Assembly (NCBI RefSeq): GCF_016545825.1
Contig: NC_052613.1
Coordinates: 7,688,001 to 7,752,000, forward strand
Source: Eucalyptus grandis
Taxonomy: Eukaryota > Streptophyta > Magnoliopsida > Myrtales > Myrtaceae
Length of the DNA: 64,000 nt
Direction: 5' to 3'
Shown here: positions 9,230 through 22,039 of the stretch, piece after piece
Position numbering within the stretch: position 1 is the first letter of the stretch
Layout: each line of letters begins with the position of its first letter
Notes under the pieces: model-generated
What the model saw: only the letters and a program-made list of their open reading frames with translations
The model's database searches: none
What the model was told of the DNA's origin: nothing
Program-made: the position numbers and the translations under genes

Positions 9230-10200
9230 ATGGTAGATAGTGAAAATGAAAATCCGTGTAAACTCTTGAGAGATTATGCTATGCTGATAGTTCAGGGCAC
9301 CACATCAAGCATCATAAGACCTGCAATTCAAACAAACAACTTTGAGATTAAACCATTACTCATTCAGATGCTTCAACAATTAGTGCAATTGAGTAGGCTA
9401 CCAAGCAATGATCCAAACATTCATATTGATTTTTTTCTTGAAATATGTGACACCATTAAATATAATGGAGTTACAGATAATGCTATTAGATTAAGATTAT
9501 TTCATTTCTCTCTTAAAGACAAAGCCAAGGGTTGGCTCTCTTCTCTTCCTGTAGGATCAATCACAACATGGATGATATGGCTCAAAAATTTCTTGATAAG
9601 TTCTTTCCACCTTCAAAGTTTACAAAGATGCGTAACGATATTACTAATTTGATTCAGATGGATGATAAGTCATTGTATAAAGCATAGGAATTCGTAGGAA
9701 ATGCACACATCATGGACTACCCAGTTGGATGCAAGTACAAACTTTTTATTATGGGTCTAGTACAAATGTTCATTCTATGATTGATGCAACTGCAGGGGGA
9801 ACTATGAATAATAAAACATCAGAAAAAACCTACAACCTATTAGAGGAAATGACATCTAATAGTTATCAGTAACCTACTAAGAGGCTACCATTGCGAAAAG
9901 CTAGTGGAGTTTATGAAGTGGATGCTTTCGCTACAATTGCTACATCATTTGAAACACTTAACAAAAAGCTAAATAACACTAGTATTTCGACCATAAAAAT
10001 TCAGAATTTGACATGTGATTTTTGTGGTAAAGAACATGCTAGCATAGAATGTCAGGTAGGTAATACTTTTTCACAACCTACTGCAAATATTAACTTTCTT
10101 AGGAATTTTAACAAGTCACAGAATAATACTTACTCCAACATATACAATCTGGGATGGCGTAATCAACCAAATTTATCATGGAATAATTAGAATGTGACAA
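9230..10200 (+). pseudogene. Athila-type gag pseudogene
   Basis: Fragments in several frames. Near 9256-9320 it reads LRDYAMLIVQGTTSSIIRPA. Near 9400-9560 it reads PNIHIDFFLEICDTIKYNG then RLRLFHFSLKDKAKGWLSSL, the core of the retrotransposon gag domain that builds the cytoplasmic particle. 9891-10190 continues with SFETLNKKLNNTS and a partial zinc knuckle, CDFCGKEHASIEC. Frame breaks near 9590 and 9690 and stops around 9870 disrupt it. The family call is firm; function is lost. Confidence 0.75.
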
Positions 10201-10799
10201 GACCACCACTAAGATTCAAACAGTCAGAAGAGACAAAGTTAGATCTAGAAGATATAATCACTAAACCTGCTAACACCACTAATGACTTTATAAAGAGCAT
10301 GGATGTGAGATTTCAGAACCGGAATCTTCAATCAGAAATTTGAAGATGCAAGTAGGTCAGTTAACAAACATGATGTTAGGGAGACAACAGGTTTCTTTGC
10401 TTAGCAACATAGAGAAAAATCCAATTAAAAACATTAAGGCTATGACCTTAAGAATTGGTAAATAAGTGAGAGAAGAAGATGCCAAACAAGATATTTTTAG
10501 AGATAAGGAAGAGAAGATTAATAAACAACCAAAAGAGGCAGAAGAAAGCAAACTTTTTCCTAATAATCCCAAACCATATGTGCCATCAGTTCCATTCCCT
10601 CAACAACTCCAACGGCACAAAATAGATAAACGATTTTTCTAAATTTCTTTATGTATTTAAAAAAAAATTGCACATTAACATTCCTTTTACAGATGCCTTA
10701 GCGCAAATACCTAATTATGCAAAAAAAAAAAAAATTGAAGGAAATTTTGGCAAACAAAAGAAAACTAGGGGATTATGAAACTGTGAAGTTGAATAAGGA

Positions 10800-13020
10800 G
10801 TGCTCAGCCATCTTACAAAACAAATTACTCGGAACTTAAAAGATCTAGGGAGTTTTATTATTCCTTGCACTATTGGGGATTCCTACTTTAAAAAGCATTG
10901 TGTGATTTAGGTACAAGCATTAATTTGATACATTTTTCAGTTTTCAAGAAATTAGAATTGAGTAATGTAAAAGTAACCATAGTATCACTTTAACTAGCTA
11001 ATCAATCAATTAAATATTTGAAAGGTATTGTGAAAGATGTATTTGTAAAGATTGACAAATTTATTTTTCTATAAATTTCATAATTCTTGACATGAAGAAA
11101 GATTTTAAGATACCACTTATCTTAGGTCGACCTTTTTTAGCAATAGGAAGAGCTTTAATTGATGTATAACTAGGAAAGTTAATTCTTAGAGTTCAAGATG
11201 ATCTTATTTCCTTTAATGTTTTTAAAGCAATGAAATACCCATATGATGATAATTCTTGTTTTAGAGTTGAGACAGTTGACCACTTGGTAAATAAGATTTT
11301 TCAAAAAAATATTTTTAAAGACTCATTTGAAGCATGTTTGGTTCGACGGGATAAAGAAATTGAAAATGAAGAGATAAAGGAGTATGCAAATTTTATGAAA
11401 ATAATTCCATCATATTCAAGGTAAAAAGCAATTAAATATGAGGATTGGGATGACACACAACAAAGCCTAAACCATCAATTGAAGAGTCTCAAATTATTGA
11501 ACTCAAACCTTTACCTTCTCAATTGAAGTATGCTTATTTAGATGGAGTTTCTTCATTCCTAGTAATTATATCTTCTTTTTTGATAGATTTGATGGAAGAG
11601 AAACTATTTAGAGTATTAAGAGAGCATAAGGGTGCAATTAGATGGAAAATAGCTAATATTAAGGGAATTAGTCATTCACTTTGTACGCATAAAATTTTGA
11701 TGGAAGAACAATATAAGCTCATTATCCAACCTTAGAGGTGTTTGAACCCAAAAATGCAAGAAGTAGTGAAAGCTGAGATAATTAAACTACTTGATGTAGA
11801 GACCATCTATCATATTTCTGATAGTTCCTAGGTAAGTCTTGTGCAAATTGTGCCAAAGAAAGGAGATATGACTATTCATAAAAACGACAATAATAAGTTG
11901 ATTCCAACTAGAACAATTACTAAATGACGTGTGTGTATGGATTACAGAAAATTAAATGATGCCACCAGAAAAGATCGCTTTCATTTACCATTTTATTGAT
12001 CAGATGCTAAAAAGACCTGCAGGACATGAGTTTTATTACTTTCTTAATGGATATTCGGGATATAATCAGATTCCTAATGCACTAAAAGATCAAAGAAAAC
12101 TACTTTCACTTGTCCCTATGGTACTTTTGCTTTTAGAAAAATGTCATTTGATCTTTTAATACACAAACTACATTTCAAAGAAGCATGATGGCTATTTTTT
12201 CTGATATGGTTGAAAAATATATTGAGATTTTTATAGATGATTTTTCCGTTTTTGGCTCATAATTTGATTCTTGTTTAAATAATTTGGCTTTGGTTTTACA
12301 ATAATGTGAGGAGATTGACCTTCTTTTGAATTAGGAGAAGTGTCATTTTATGGTGCATGAAGGAATAATGCCCAGGCATAAAATTTCTCGAAACGAAATA
12401 GAGTCGATCGAGCCAAAGTGGAGATCATTGCAAAATTAGCTTCACCAATATCTGTGAAACTTGTTAGAGGATTTTTATGGCATACATGATTCTACAGGTG
12501 GTTTATAAAAGATTTTTAAAAAATTACTAAACATATTTATAATCTTTTGGAAAAATATGCTCCTTTTAATTTTTCAGATGAATGCGTATAGTGTGAGCAC
12601 CAATTATGGTAGAACCAAATTAGATTTAACCTTTTGAGCTTATGTGTAATGCTAGCGATATGCATTGGGAGTTGTTTTGGGACAAAGGAAGAATGGAGTT
12701 TTTCAAACCATTTATTATGTCAGTCAAACCTTGTCAAGTGCACAATTGAATTATTCAACAACTGAAAATGAACTATTGGCTATAATTTTTGCTTTTGATA
12801 AATTTTGTTCTTATTTAATTGGCTGAAAAGTTATAGTTTTTTTTAACCACTTCTTAAATATCTGCCTGAAAAAAAAGAATTAAAATATCGATTAATCAGG
12901 TGGATTATATTGTTGCAAGAATTTGATTTTGGAATCAAATATAAGAAGGGACTAAAAATCTTGTTATGGATCACTTCTCAAGAATTCCAAATTCAAAGGA
13001 AGAAGTAGGACCGATTTTGA
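10800..13020 (+). pseudogene. Athila-type protease / reverse transcriptase / RNase H pseudogene
   Basis: Protease remnant near 10840-11190 (PCTIG, then [13 protein letters not shown] in pieces). RT near 11930-12260 reads YRKLND, then FLNGYSGYNQIP, where the first catalytic Asp of the usual FLDGYSG motif is Asn, and FIDDFSVFG (the xxDD box) is retained. RNase H near 12640-12960 reads VLGQRK, then YVSQTLSSAQLNYSTTENEL, in broken frames. At least six stops or frame changes lie in the interval. It once made the enzyme that copies element RNA to DNA; it is now inactive. Confidence 0.75.
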
Positions 13021-13179
13021 AAGAGTTCCCTAATGAGAAATTTTTTTCCATGAAATCCACAAAAATTCCCTAGTAAGTCGACTTTGTGAATTATTTGGTA
13101 AGTAATGTTCTTCCTCATGAATTATCATATCAATAAAAGAAAAAATTATTGTTCAAAGTTATTTTTGGGATGAACCTTT

Positions 13180-14203
13180 CTTGTTTAAAGTATGTGCAGA
13201 CCAAGTCATAAAGGGATGTGTTCCAGACGAAGAGATGGCAAGCATTCTACATCACTGTCATGATGGAGAGACAAGTGGCTATTTTTGTGTCACCAAAATT
13301 GCAATTAAGATTTTATAATCTGAATTTTATTAGCCCATACTTTTTAAAGATGCATACTCCTATGTAACTTCATGTGATCGATGTGAGAGAAGTAGAAATA
13401 TTTCAAGGAAAAATAATATGCTTTTAAACAATATTATTATATGTGAATTATTTGATATTTTGGGTATTAATTTCATGGGACCCTTTACACATTTTTATGA
13501 GAATTTATACATTTTAGTGGCTGTAAAGTATGTATCTAAGTGGGTAGAAGTTGTAGCATTGCCTACAAATAATGTTAACGTTGTGGTCAAATTTTTGAAC
13601 AAAAATATTTTTACCCGATTCGGCACTCCTAAAGCAATCATAAGTGATAGGGGGATGCATTTTTGCAACAAATGGTTTGAAGCACTTTTGAATAAGTATG
13701 AAGTCACAGGTAAGGTGATAACCCATTGTCATCCTCAGATTAGTGGTCAAGTAGAGGTTTCAAATAGGGAAATCAAAAAAATTCAAAAAAAAAAAAAAGT
13801 GAATGCCTCAAGGCAAGATTGGTCAATAAAACTTAATGATACACTTTGGGTTTATAGGACAGCCTTCAAAACCTCAATTGAGATGTCTCATTTTAGGCTA
13901 GTGTTTGGAAAGGCTTGTCACTTACTAATAGAATTAGAGCAGAAAGCACATTGGACATTAAAATTTCTTAATTTTAACATACAGTATGTAAGTGAGGAAA
14001 GATTGTTGCAACTAAATGAATTGGAGGAATTTCGCAATGTGGCCAATGAAAATACTAAGTTGTGCAAGAAGCGTACAAAAAGATGGTATGACAAGCATAT
14101 ATTCATAAGAGAGTTCAAATCAGCCAAAAAGTTTTACTTTATAACTTTTGTCTTAAACTTTTTCAAGAAAACTTGTGGTCTCGATGGTTTGGTTCTTTCA
14201 TAG
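13180..14203 (+). pseudogene. Athila-type integrase pseudogene
   Basis: The N-terminal zinc motif survives in fragments (LHHCHDGETSG near 13250, SCDRCERS near 13370). The long frame 13418-14203 is the catalytic core and C-terminal part: DILGINFMGPF (first catalytic Asp of GIDFMGP replaced by Asn), ISDRGMHFCNKWFEALL with the second Asp, and GQVEVSNREIKK with the Glu. A polylysine insertion from an A tract lies near 13785-13798. The tail reads RLLQLNELEEFRNVANENTK, typical of this lineage. Substitution of one catalytic acid and loss of the zinc-finger frame make it non-functional. Confidence 0.75.
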
Positions 14204-14900
14204 TCACATAGATATTCCCATACGAGTTAAAGTTGCACATGACTTCAATGGCACATTCAAGATGAATGGTTAACGTTTGAAGCCCTACGTTGAAGGTGGT
14301 TACGGCAAACAGAAGACCACTATTGAACTTCATTCTCTAAAATAGTGACATCTAATATAGTTTGGCTGAAAACTATAAAGCAAATGCTTCTTGAGAGGTA
14401 ACCCAAAGATTTTCATTATGTTTCTTCATTTATTTTTAAATTTACTTTTCATAGAAAAAAAGATTTATTTTTCTATGTTTTATATAGATTAATTTTCTTT
14501 CTTGAGGGACCACATTCCAAGAGTTTAATCATCAAGATCATCCATGAACATATCCTACAACTAAGAGAGTTCTCTTGTTCCTATTTTTCTTTTTTGCATT
14601 GAGGACAGTGCTTCCTTCAAGTTTTTTTTTTTTTAGGGGGTGTGGGGGAGGGGAAGCCAAATTTTTCCTAAATTTGAAAAAAAAAAATATATTATCATAA
14701 TGTATTTCTTGTTGTGAATTTTGTTATTCTTAGGAAAATTTAAATTTTGTTCAAACTTGCAACTGATGTGTGAGTCAATATTGATTCTTGATTATGTTAA
14801 TTCACTTACCGAGCCCTAAAAGTCCTTAATTTTTTAGTTGCGTGTATATCTAGAGAACATTAATGTGAAGCATGTGCTTTTCTAAGATCTCACCCAAATA
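14204..14900 (+). other. 3' non-coding region of the Athila-type element with purine-rich tract
   Basis: No coding sequence. CATTGAGGACAGTGCTTCC near 14595 followed by T12 and AGGGGGTGTGGGGGAGGGGA at 14633-14656 is the purine-rich signature seen in the 3' non-coding region of this lineage. Confidence 0.55.
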
Positions 14901-15686
14901 GGGCCAATTCCATAAAAAAACACGAACTTTAGGTGTTGTCTCAAATTTGGCCCAAACTTTATTTTGTCTAAAAAAAAGTACGAACTTTAGGTGTTGTCCC
15001 AAATATGGCCCGAATTTTATTTTGTCTAAAAAAAAGCACGAACTTTCACTTGTGTCCCAAATCTGGCCCTTCGTTAATCCTCATTCCACAGTCATCCAAC
15101 GTAGCATTTCCACGTCAGCAATAATAACCAACACAGCAAAATGATGCTGCATTCGAGTGCTTGGAGGAAATGTTAAATTTAAGTTTGCCCTCCAATGAGG
15201 TGAACTTTAATCAGATGATTTTCATGGGAAAAATAATTTAGCAACTTCAGTTTCCAACTTTGCTTCATTCACCTTTCTTTTTGTTCCAAGGGACGAGGCA
15301 CATAGCTAGGGCCATTAGATCAATTAATAATTGGCAAGCTGTTTGCAATGTTAGAAGCTGGGTTGGAAGCAAAAGATTACATTGCCTTAAAGTGAAATAT
15401 TAAAAGCGTGTGCATCTTGTAGTTAAATAGAGATGTGAAGCCTATTTGTAATAATAGACTTACTTTATTTTGTCTCAAATAAAGTTCAAGCCAGATTTGG
15501 GGCAACACCTAAAGTTGAGAGTGCTTTTTTTTTTTAGACAAAATAAAGTTCGGGCTAGATTTGGGACAACACCTAAAGTTCGTACATTTTTTTTTAGACA
15601 AAATAAAGTTCTTTGCCGGAAAATCCAATGATTTGGGACAACACCTAAAGTTCATGTTTTTTTATGGAATTTGCCCCATCCAAATA
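14892..15686. mobile_element. MULE-type non-autonomous TIR element (777 bp) with 9-bp target duplication
   Basis: Element 14901-15677 flanked by ACCCAAATA (14892-14900) and ATCCAAATA (15678-15686), 8 of 9 matching, the target length of Mutator-like transposases. The arms begin GGGCCAATTCCATAAAAAAA on the left and, in reverse complement, GGGGCAAATTCCATAAAAAA on the right. Each arm repeats one 50-60-base module (CGAACTTTAGGTGTTGTCCC...TTTATTTTGTC) about three times. The centre (15070-15450) is unrelated, without transposase. It sits inside the Athila-type 3' region, so it is younger. Confidence 0.8.
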
Positions 15687-16493
15687 TTAGAATTTGTTTG
15701 ATTTTCTCTTAAGATGAAATCCTAAGCTACATCTAACCGAGAAAATGATTTGAGCAATTTTTGGATTGATTAAGCCTTTCAAGCCAGCTCTGTTTATTTA
15801 TTTTTAGTCACCCCATTGAGCCTTAATTATTATCAAATTTTTCATTGACACCCATATATGTTTAGCCTAGCTTTTACCAAGTTATATCATTGTCTCACGC
15901 GCCATGAACACGTTGATTTTTTAGGATGAAATTCGGGAGGTAGGATGGAACATTAAAAAAAAATGATTAATATGGTTGTTTGGGGTGTATAATTAAAATA
16001 GTAATTGATTTTATGGTTCCCTATCCAACTTTCAATTGAGTGAGTTTTTTAGATACTAAATGAGTTGGAAATTTTCAAGTTATATCAGAAGGTACTTTGG
16101 GAGGAACTCCACCATAAAGCAACTAAAAAAAAAAAAAAAAGAGCAATGAAAAAAAAAAAAAAGAAGCAAAAAAAGGGAATGGTGATATGTGGTGACAAAA
16201 AGATTATCCTGAAAGAGTAAAATTGGGAACAGTGACATTAGCTCTAATTAAATTTAGAAATCAACATGTTAATGGGTAAGTTGAGCTTAAAATTACCGTT
16301 ATCTTACTTTTAACCGAGCCTTACATTACAAACCGAGAAAAGTCATATTGATTTTTGATTAGATGATTAGCTTAAATTAGTGAAGAGATGAATAAAAAGC
16401 AAACCTATGAGATTAGGTCATAATTATAGAGAATTTTTGAGGGGTTACATATCAATGTGAATTTATTTAGAGTATATATAATTTGAAAAGAGG
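15687..16493 (+). other. Athila-type 3' non-coding region, continued
   Basis: Continuation after the nested element. Non-coding, AT-rich, with A tracts at 16125-16160. Phrases such as GTTTAGCCTAGCTTTTACCA are typical of the spacer between integrase and 3' LTR in this lineage. No gene. Confidence 0.5.
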
Positions 16494-16592
16494 AGGACTC
16501 ACACACATACTTAGTTCACATAGTTAGAATTGGTCTTAACTTATGAATCAATTTCAATGTTTGGATGAAATTTGTGTTAATATTTGAAATGT

Positions 16593-17692
16593 GAATTTGA
16601 GTGGGAATAGTGTTAGACAAGTCCTAAACCTTTTACATTTGTGCCAATTTAGTCCTAAACCTTTTAATAATGTCAATTTAGTCCTAAACCCTTTGACTTG
16701 CTATCAATTCAGTCATAAAAACCTTTTAACCTAGTGTCAATTTAGTCCTAAACATTTTAGTTTAGTGTCAATTTAGTCATTTCGGCTTATTTTAGCTTGA
16801 CTTTGCTGAAGTAGACACTAGCCCCATGACATAGCACTACCGACTCTACGATGTGGATAATTTTTAATTATTTTTCTTATTTCTTTATTTATTTATTTAT
16901 TTATTTTTCTTTCTTTTTTCTTTTTTTTTTTCTCTCCTCCCTTTCTTCTTCCTTTCGGCGATGGCTGGCCGGCCATAGTCAACCGCCAACCATATCTAGG
17001 TGGGCTAGCCTCACCTAGGTAGGGTGAAGCCAACCCCTTCGCCAGATCTAGCCTAGGCGAGCGTAGCTTCGACAAGGCTCCCCTTGCCGAATCCGGTGAG
17101 CTCGACCCTCACCTAGGCCAAAGCAGCCTCATGAGTACCGCTTTGGCGAAGGCGACACTTAGTGACACCTAGCGAGCCCTCGCCCAGGTGTAGGTGTGCC
17201 TCACCTAAGCCAAGGTAGGCCAAATTTGGCAAGGTTGCCCTGGCCTAGGCGAGGGCTAGCCTCGTTAGGGTTGCTTCGCCCAGGCACGAGTTGGCCTCGC
17301 CTAAGCCAAATCTAAGGAGGCCGACCCTCGCTAGGGCTTGGGCTTAGCCTCGCATTTGGCCAGGCCATGGCCGGTGGTGAGCCATCACTTGCCGAGCGGC
17401 CGAACCAAGAGGTAGAAGAAAGGGAGGAGAGAGAAAAAAAAACAAAAAGAAAAAAAATTGGGAAAATAATTTAAAATTTGAAAAAAAAATTGAAAAATTA
17501 ATAAAAATTATCCACGTCAACTCCAGTGATGACACGTCGGCTGAGCCGTATCCGTGTCAACAAAAACCTATTAAAATTAATCGAAATGACTAAATTGACA
17601 CAAATTCAAAACGTTTATGACTAAATTTGCATCATTAAAAGGTTTTGCATAAATGCATTTGGAACTTTTTTGACACTTTTCCTAAATTTGAG
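16593..17692. mobile_element. MULE-type TIR element with GC-rich core (about 1.08 kb)
   Basis: Element 16602-17683 flanked by GAATTTGAG (16593-16601) and AAATTTGAG (17684-17692), 8 of 9 matching. The arms carry repeated AATTTAGTCCTAAACCTTTT-type modules on the left and their complement on the right. The centre (16960-17400) is GC-rich with GCCTCGCC/GGCGAGG words, bounded by T and A homopolymers. No transposase. It interrupts the region upstream of the right Athila LTR. Confidence 0.75.
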
Positions 17693-17786
17693 CAATTATT
17701 GAAAGATGTTTAAGAAGATGTTGGCTTGATTATGTGTTATATCTTGCTTTTGCTCAAGGACTAGCAAAATGTTAACTTTGGGGGTT

Positions 17787-18965
17787 TGATAATTCTATAA
17801 AAACAAAGTTATGTTACCTATTTTAGGCAACAAATGCAATATTTATGAGAAAATATTTATATCTTCTTCTGATTATTCGAATTTTCCTTATTTATTTAGG
17901 ATAATGAGATATGGAAAAGATAAGGAAAAGAATGGCAAAAATCGAGTGTTCCTTGATTTTGTTTCCTAATTTTATCTGCAAGCATTGAAAGATGGATATC
18001 AAACGAAAATCCTCTGATTTACTCCCTAATTTTATGCAAAAAATAAACAATTGCCTAGAGATAAGGGTCTTGAATGTATCCCAAAAATAGGATAACATTG
18101 AGAGCTTGGGGATAGCTAGGTTTTTATTTTTAGATCATTTTTCATTGTTTTGGATTTTCTTTTAATATTTTGAAGAGAAGAAAAAAGTAGTGGCAAAATT
18201 CTAATTTTTATTCAAGATTCTGGATTTAATTTATATTTTCGTTTCTTTTTCTACTATATTCTAATTTTCATTTGTTAAGGCTAAGATGTAGCATAATTAT
18301 GATGATATGAATTTCATGATTTTTATGTTTTGCAAGTGATTTCATTCAAATGCTTTTAAGTGACTGGTTTTTCACTTGAATAATGCGAGGTATATGTTTG
18401 AAATTGAAAAGTGATAATATACAATTGTTCCTTATAATATATAACCATGAATTAAACGTTGATAGTGATTTATCACGTTGTTTGTGTAGTTTTCAATGAT
18501 AAAGGAATCCAAAGGACTCATTGTAAGTAGGGAATATTAATAAATTTTAATGCATTTATATTTATTTAAATTCACATAGAGATATAATGAATTAATAAAC
18601 CAAGTAGGTTTGCTACCTAGAGATAGGATAATAAATAAATTAAGAAATTCTGCTATCACATTTTTGATATCGTTTTTATATGAGTAACAATCTGAAATCC
18701 ATATTTAGTGGTTTATGGTGAAATCGGATGCTCTCAACATCTTTATCTGATTGGTTTATTGCATTTAGGTTCCAAATTTTGTTTTTAAGATTTTTAGTTT
18801 TAATTTATTCCCACTTCTACTTTGATCCATTAGATAAATTTTAGATTTAATTTATTTTTAATATTTTATTGGTTTATTAATTATCAATCTCTGTAGGACG
18901 GTATTCTTTCTTATCATTATATATCTTTTTCAACACGTTCACTTGTGTTTAGCATTCTACGAACA
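17787..18965 (+). repeat. Right LTR of the Athila-type element
   Basis: Begins TGATAATTC directly after CTTTGGGGGT and ends GAACA. About 1180 bases, collinear with 7836-9015 including the shared TCATTTT...ATAGGGATAGCTAG and ATCTCTAGG-type stretches. Divergence is substantial. Confidence 0.65.
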
Positions 18966-20684
18966 TGTTCCTTATTGCCTGTGAAATTTCATGTCTAAAG
19001 TTGACGCTGAACCCTGGTTTCATTTAATTAAAAGTCGAATAACAATTTTCGGTGTAAGATACCTCATCGTAGGAGAAATTCCAGCGAAACACCTTTCTAC
19101 TTGCAGATCGTTTCACTTTAGATGAAAATTTACATATCAACAATGACAAGCTATATTGTAAATTCTTAAAAGTCAATGTTTCGTATAAGATAGTTATGAT
19201 AGTTGCAACAATTGATTAAAGGACCAAAAGTTCTGAAAATAAAAGACGCTCTAGATATAAAATGGGATAAGTAAATCATAAAACTTGGCAATCTTGGCCA
19301 TTTTTTACAAGTGACTTGGATTGACCATGTTAATCAACTAATAATCTTAACACGACCAGGGGCCTATGTTCCCACTGGGATAAGGGAGAAGCGAACAAAC
19401 CGAGATCGTCGGGAGGGAACGCGGGTAAGGGAATTAATTGATGATCCCTCGATTGCATTCATTTTGAAAATTTTGAACCTGACAAATACAACTTCAAAGT
19501 CGCTTTTACGCATTACGAGTCTTTTTTTTTTTTTTTTTTTTTCCTTTTTGTATTTTCTAGTACTCATGTGCCCTGTTTACGGTCTTCTTTTCTTTCCTTC
19601 AAGCCATGATCCATCACTCTTATTTCGTTTCTTGTTTTGGAAATTGCCCCATAAATCAACTTTATGCCCTTTCCTTTCTGCTGCAATAATGTTTCTCCTC
19701 TCTTTTCTCAAGTCATCATATCCTCAAAAGTGCTCTAACCCTCGTCGATATAATCTCTCTCTATCCCTGACCAAAGAACAAAAAACCTCTCTGTAGCTTG
19801 CCTTGATTACCTTCAGTTTCATTCAATTTGCATTATTTTCTAACTTGGAACATCATAGGAACCCTTGATTCTGCACAAGATTGACATAAAACATAGGAAG
19901 AAAATCAAGTCGGGAGCAGCAAGTCTCCTCACCATTATCGTGAATTCACAGGTGAGAGTTCACAGCATTCTATAGGCTCGAGCTAGAAACTCAAATGGGT
20001 TTAAGGCTCATTTCACTCGTTTGGCCATTCATTGGGCCAATTTTGAGAGGAATTCGCAAGTGGGTCCATGCCTCGTCCGATGTAAATGCATTATGCCTAA
20101 GTATAAATGTCTCTACCGTCTAAGTCCAAAGAAAATAATGAGTGATGCCAATGCGATGCTACGTAGGATTGGTGTTTTTTATTAGGTTTATTTACGAATT
20201 CAATCTCTACAATGCATGTGCAATTCATTAGATGAAAATTTAGATGTCGACAATGATAAGTTATGTTGTAATTTCTTAACAGATTAGTAATTTGTGCGAA
20301 ATAGTTATGATAGTTTCAACATTTGATTGAAGGGAATAAATTTTGAGAATAAAACGCACTCTAAATAAAAATATAGTACCCGACTAAAAATTTTCCCCAA
20401 ACGTATAGATAAAACTATGTAGGAAAACTATCCGCTTTCTCTTTTCATGGTTCAATGTGCTCCGCTAAGCATCATCTCGTAAAATTTTAGGAAGACAAAA
20501 CCCACCCAAATTTCCAAATATAATTGAAAACTAAATTGATACTAAGTAGTCATATATCTAGTTTATGCTCTATATTTACCTCCAATCATTCTTCTAATTG
20601 GTGGGTCATAAATTGGGAACGTCACCCATATGCAAAATTAATCAAATATAAATATAAGTGTTGTCCACGATCATAACACGCTAA
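18966..20684. repeat. Duplicated-unit spacer
   Basis: 19120-19350 and 20230-20360 are two related blocks (GATGAAAATTTA...ATAGTTATGATAGTT(G/T)CAAC...) that also occur at 38850-39330 and 40420-40560. 20540-20684 matches 40680-40860 and 54130-54290. The plus frame at 19311-19796 spans this repeat and a T tract (19521-19541) and shows no domain, so I do not call it a gene. Confidence 0.6.
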
Positions 20685-20689
20685 CTAAT

Positions 20690-21480
20690 GCTTTGGGAGG
20701 GCACGCTTCTGACAACTAATGCTTTGGGAGCCTTAGTGGCTCAAGAAAAGCCTAATGTGGTATGTTTAATGGAAACAGAAAACAAAGAACCGGTGGTACT
20801 CATGGTGAAGCGGAGGCTAAAATTTAAACATAGCTTTATTGTGGATCCGTTGGGGGCTGCGAGGGGTTTGGCTGTGATGTGGAAGGGAGGGGTATCAATT
20901 GTAGTGGATTCTTACTAGGCTGAATTTGTTGACTTGGTGTGCGAAGAGGAGGACAGCAAGCATTTGATGAGAATTACATTCACACATGCTCCGTATACAT
21001 TCCAGAAGAGAGCCTTATTTTGGGAGGAGTTGAAGAGGATTAACATGCGTAACGACCTCCCTTGGATTTGTGTAAGAGACTTTAATGAAATATTCTGTCA
21101 TTGGGAGGAAGTGGGGAGAATAATGGCGGAATACTATAGAATGGTGGCTTTCAGGGAATTATTGGAGATTGCTCCTTGATGGACTTAGAAAGCAAGAGAT
21201 GCAAATTTACCTGGGCAAATAATAGAGAATAGGAGAATTTTGTGAAGAAAAAGCTGGATCGTGTTCTTTGTAACATGGATTGGAGAGTTTTGTTCCCTCA
21301 TACTATGGCATATACCTTACCCCCGGTTGGTTCAGACCATAGTCCCATATTATTATCACTGGCAGGAGTGAAGCAGAAAAAGGAATACAAATTTGAGGCT
21401 TTTTGGATGGAAAAAGAAGAGTATGATGGTATAGCACTCTCAGCATGGAATTCATCTAATGGGTGTCCAAAAATCTTATA
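20690..21480 (+). pseudogene. LINE endonuclease (Exo_endo_phos) pseudogene
   Basis: Frames at 20688-20918, 20934-21179 and 21242-21481 read ALVAQEKPNVVCLMETENKE (missing the leading WNxRG), WICVRDFNEIF (GDFNEI region with Gly changed) and DRVLCNMDWRVLFP followed by SDHSPILLSL, the catalytic His motif of the apurinic endonuclease-like domain. This domain nicks target DNA before reverse transcription. Stops separate the three parts. A TA microsatellite follows at about 21526-21556. Confidence 0.75.
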
Positions 21481-21521
21481 ACAAAGCTGAAAGATGCGAG
21501 AGCAGGCCTTTCCAGTGGAGT

Positions 21522-21525
<4 letters not shown>

Positions 21526-21556
<31 letters not shown>
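21526..21556. repeat. TA microsatellite in LINE
   Basis: About 15 TA dinucleotides between the endonuclease and RT parts of the LINE. Confidence 0.9.
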
Positions 21557-22039
21557 ATATATTCGAATGCCCAAGGACAAATCGCCTCCCTAAAGAATGA
21601 ATTCCAGAACATAACCAACAGGTTAAATCCTCATCATAACAGAGAGAAAGTTCAGTAGCTGAAAAATCAAATTGAACTTATGATGGTAAGAAGAGATATA
21701 TTGGGGTACGAGGTCAAGGATTAGTTGGCTGAAATGGGGTGACAAATATACCAAGTTTTTCCATGTTGCCATGATCCAAAGAAGGCAATGCAGCAAAATT
21801 TCTATGCTGGAAGTGTCAGAAGGGGCGTGGAGCCGAGATAAGTGTCAGAAGGGGTGTGGAGCCGAGATACTGATAGACTCAAAGAGGCAACAAGAGAGTT
21901 TTTTCGAAAACCTATATTGCTCAGGGGGTCTGCTTAATTTTCAGCCAATCTTAAATCAATGCTCTAAAATCATCACGGAAGAGGCAAATGAGTCCTTCAT
22001 AGCAAAAATTACCTTATAGGAAGTGAAAGAAGTTGTGCT

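Larger units (their letters stand above)
7624..18965 (+). mobile_element. Athila-type Ty3/gypsy retrotransposon, degenerate, with two nested MULE insertions
   Basis: Plus-strand order is LTR, primer-binding site, gag, protease, RT, RNase H, integrase, long non-coding 3' region, LTR. This gag-pol order and the CGGCGCCGTTG primer site are those of Athila/Tat-lineage gypsy elements. All coding parts are split by stops and frameshifts. Nested insertions lie at 14901-15677 and 16602-17683. The similarity between the two ends starts at 7624/16494, about 210 bases outside the expected LTR start, so the left LTR may be the 3' LTR of an earlier copy. No 5-bp target duplication is found between 7619-7623 and 18966-18970. 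Incapable of autonomous movement. Confidence 0.8.

Noticed and set aside
19311..19796. 161-codon plus-strand frame
   Set aside because: Crosses a duplicated non-coding block and a T tract; the paralogous block at 39060-39400 does not keep the frame.
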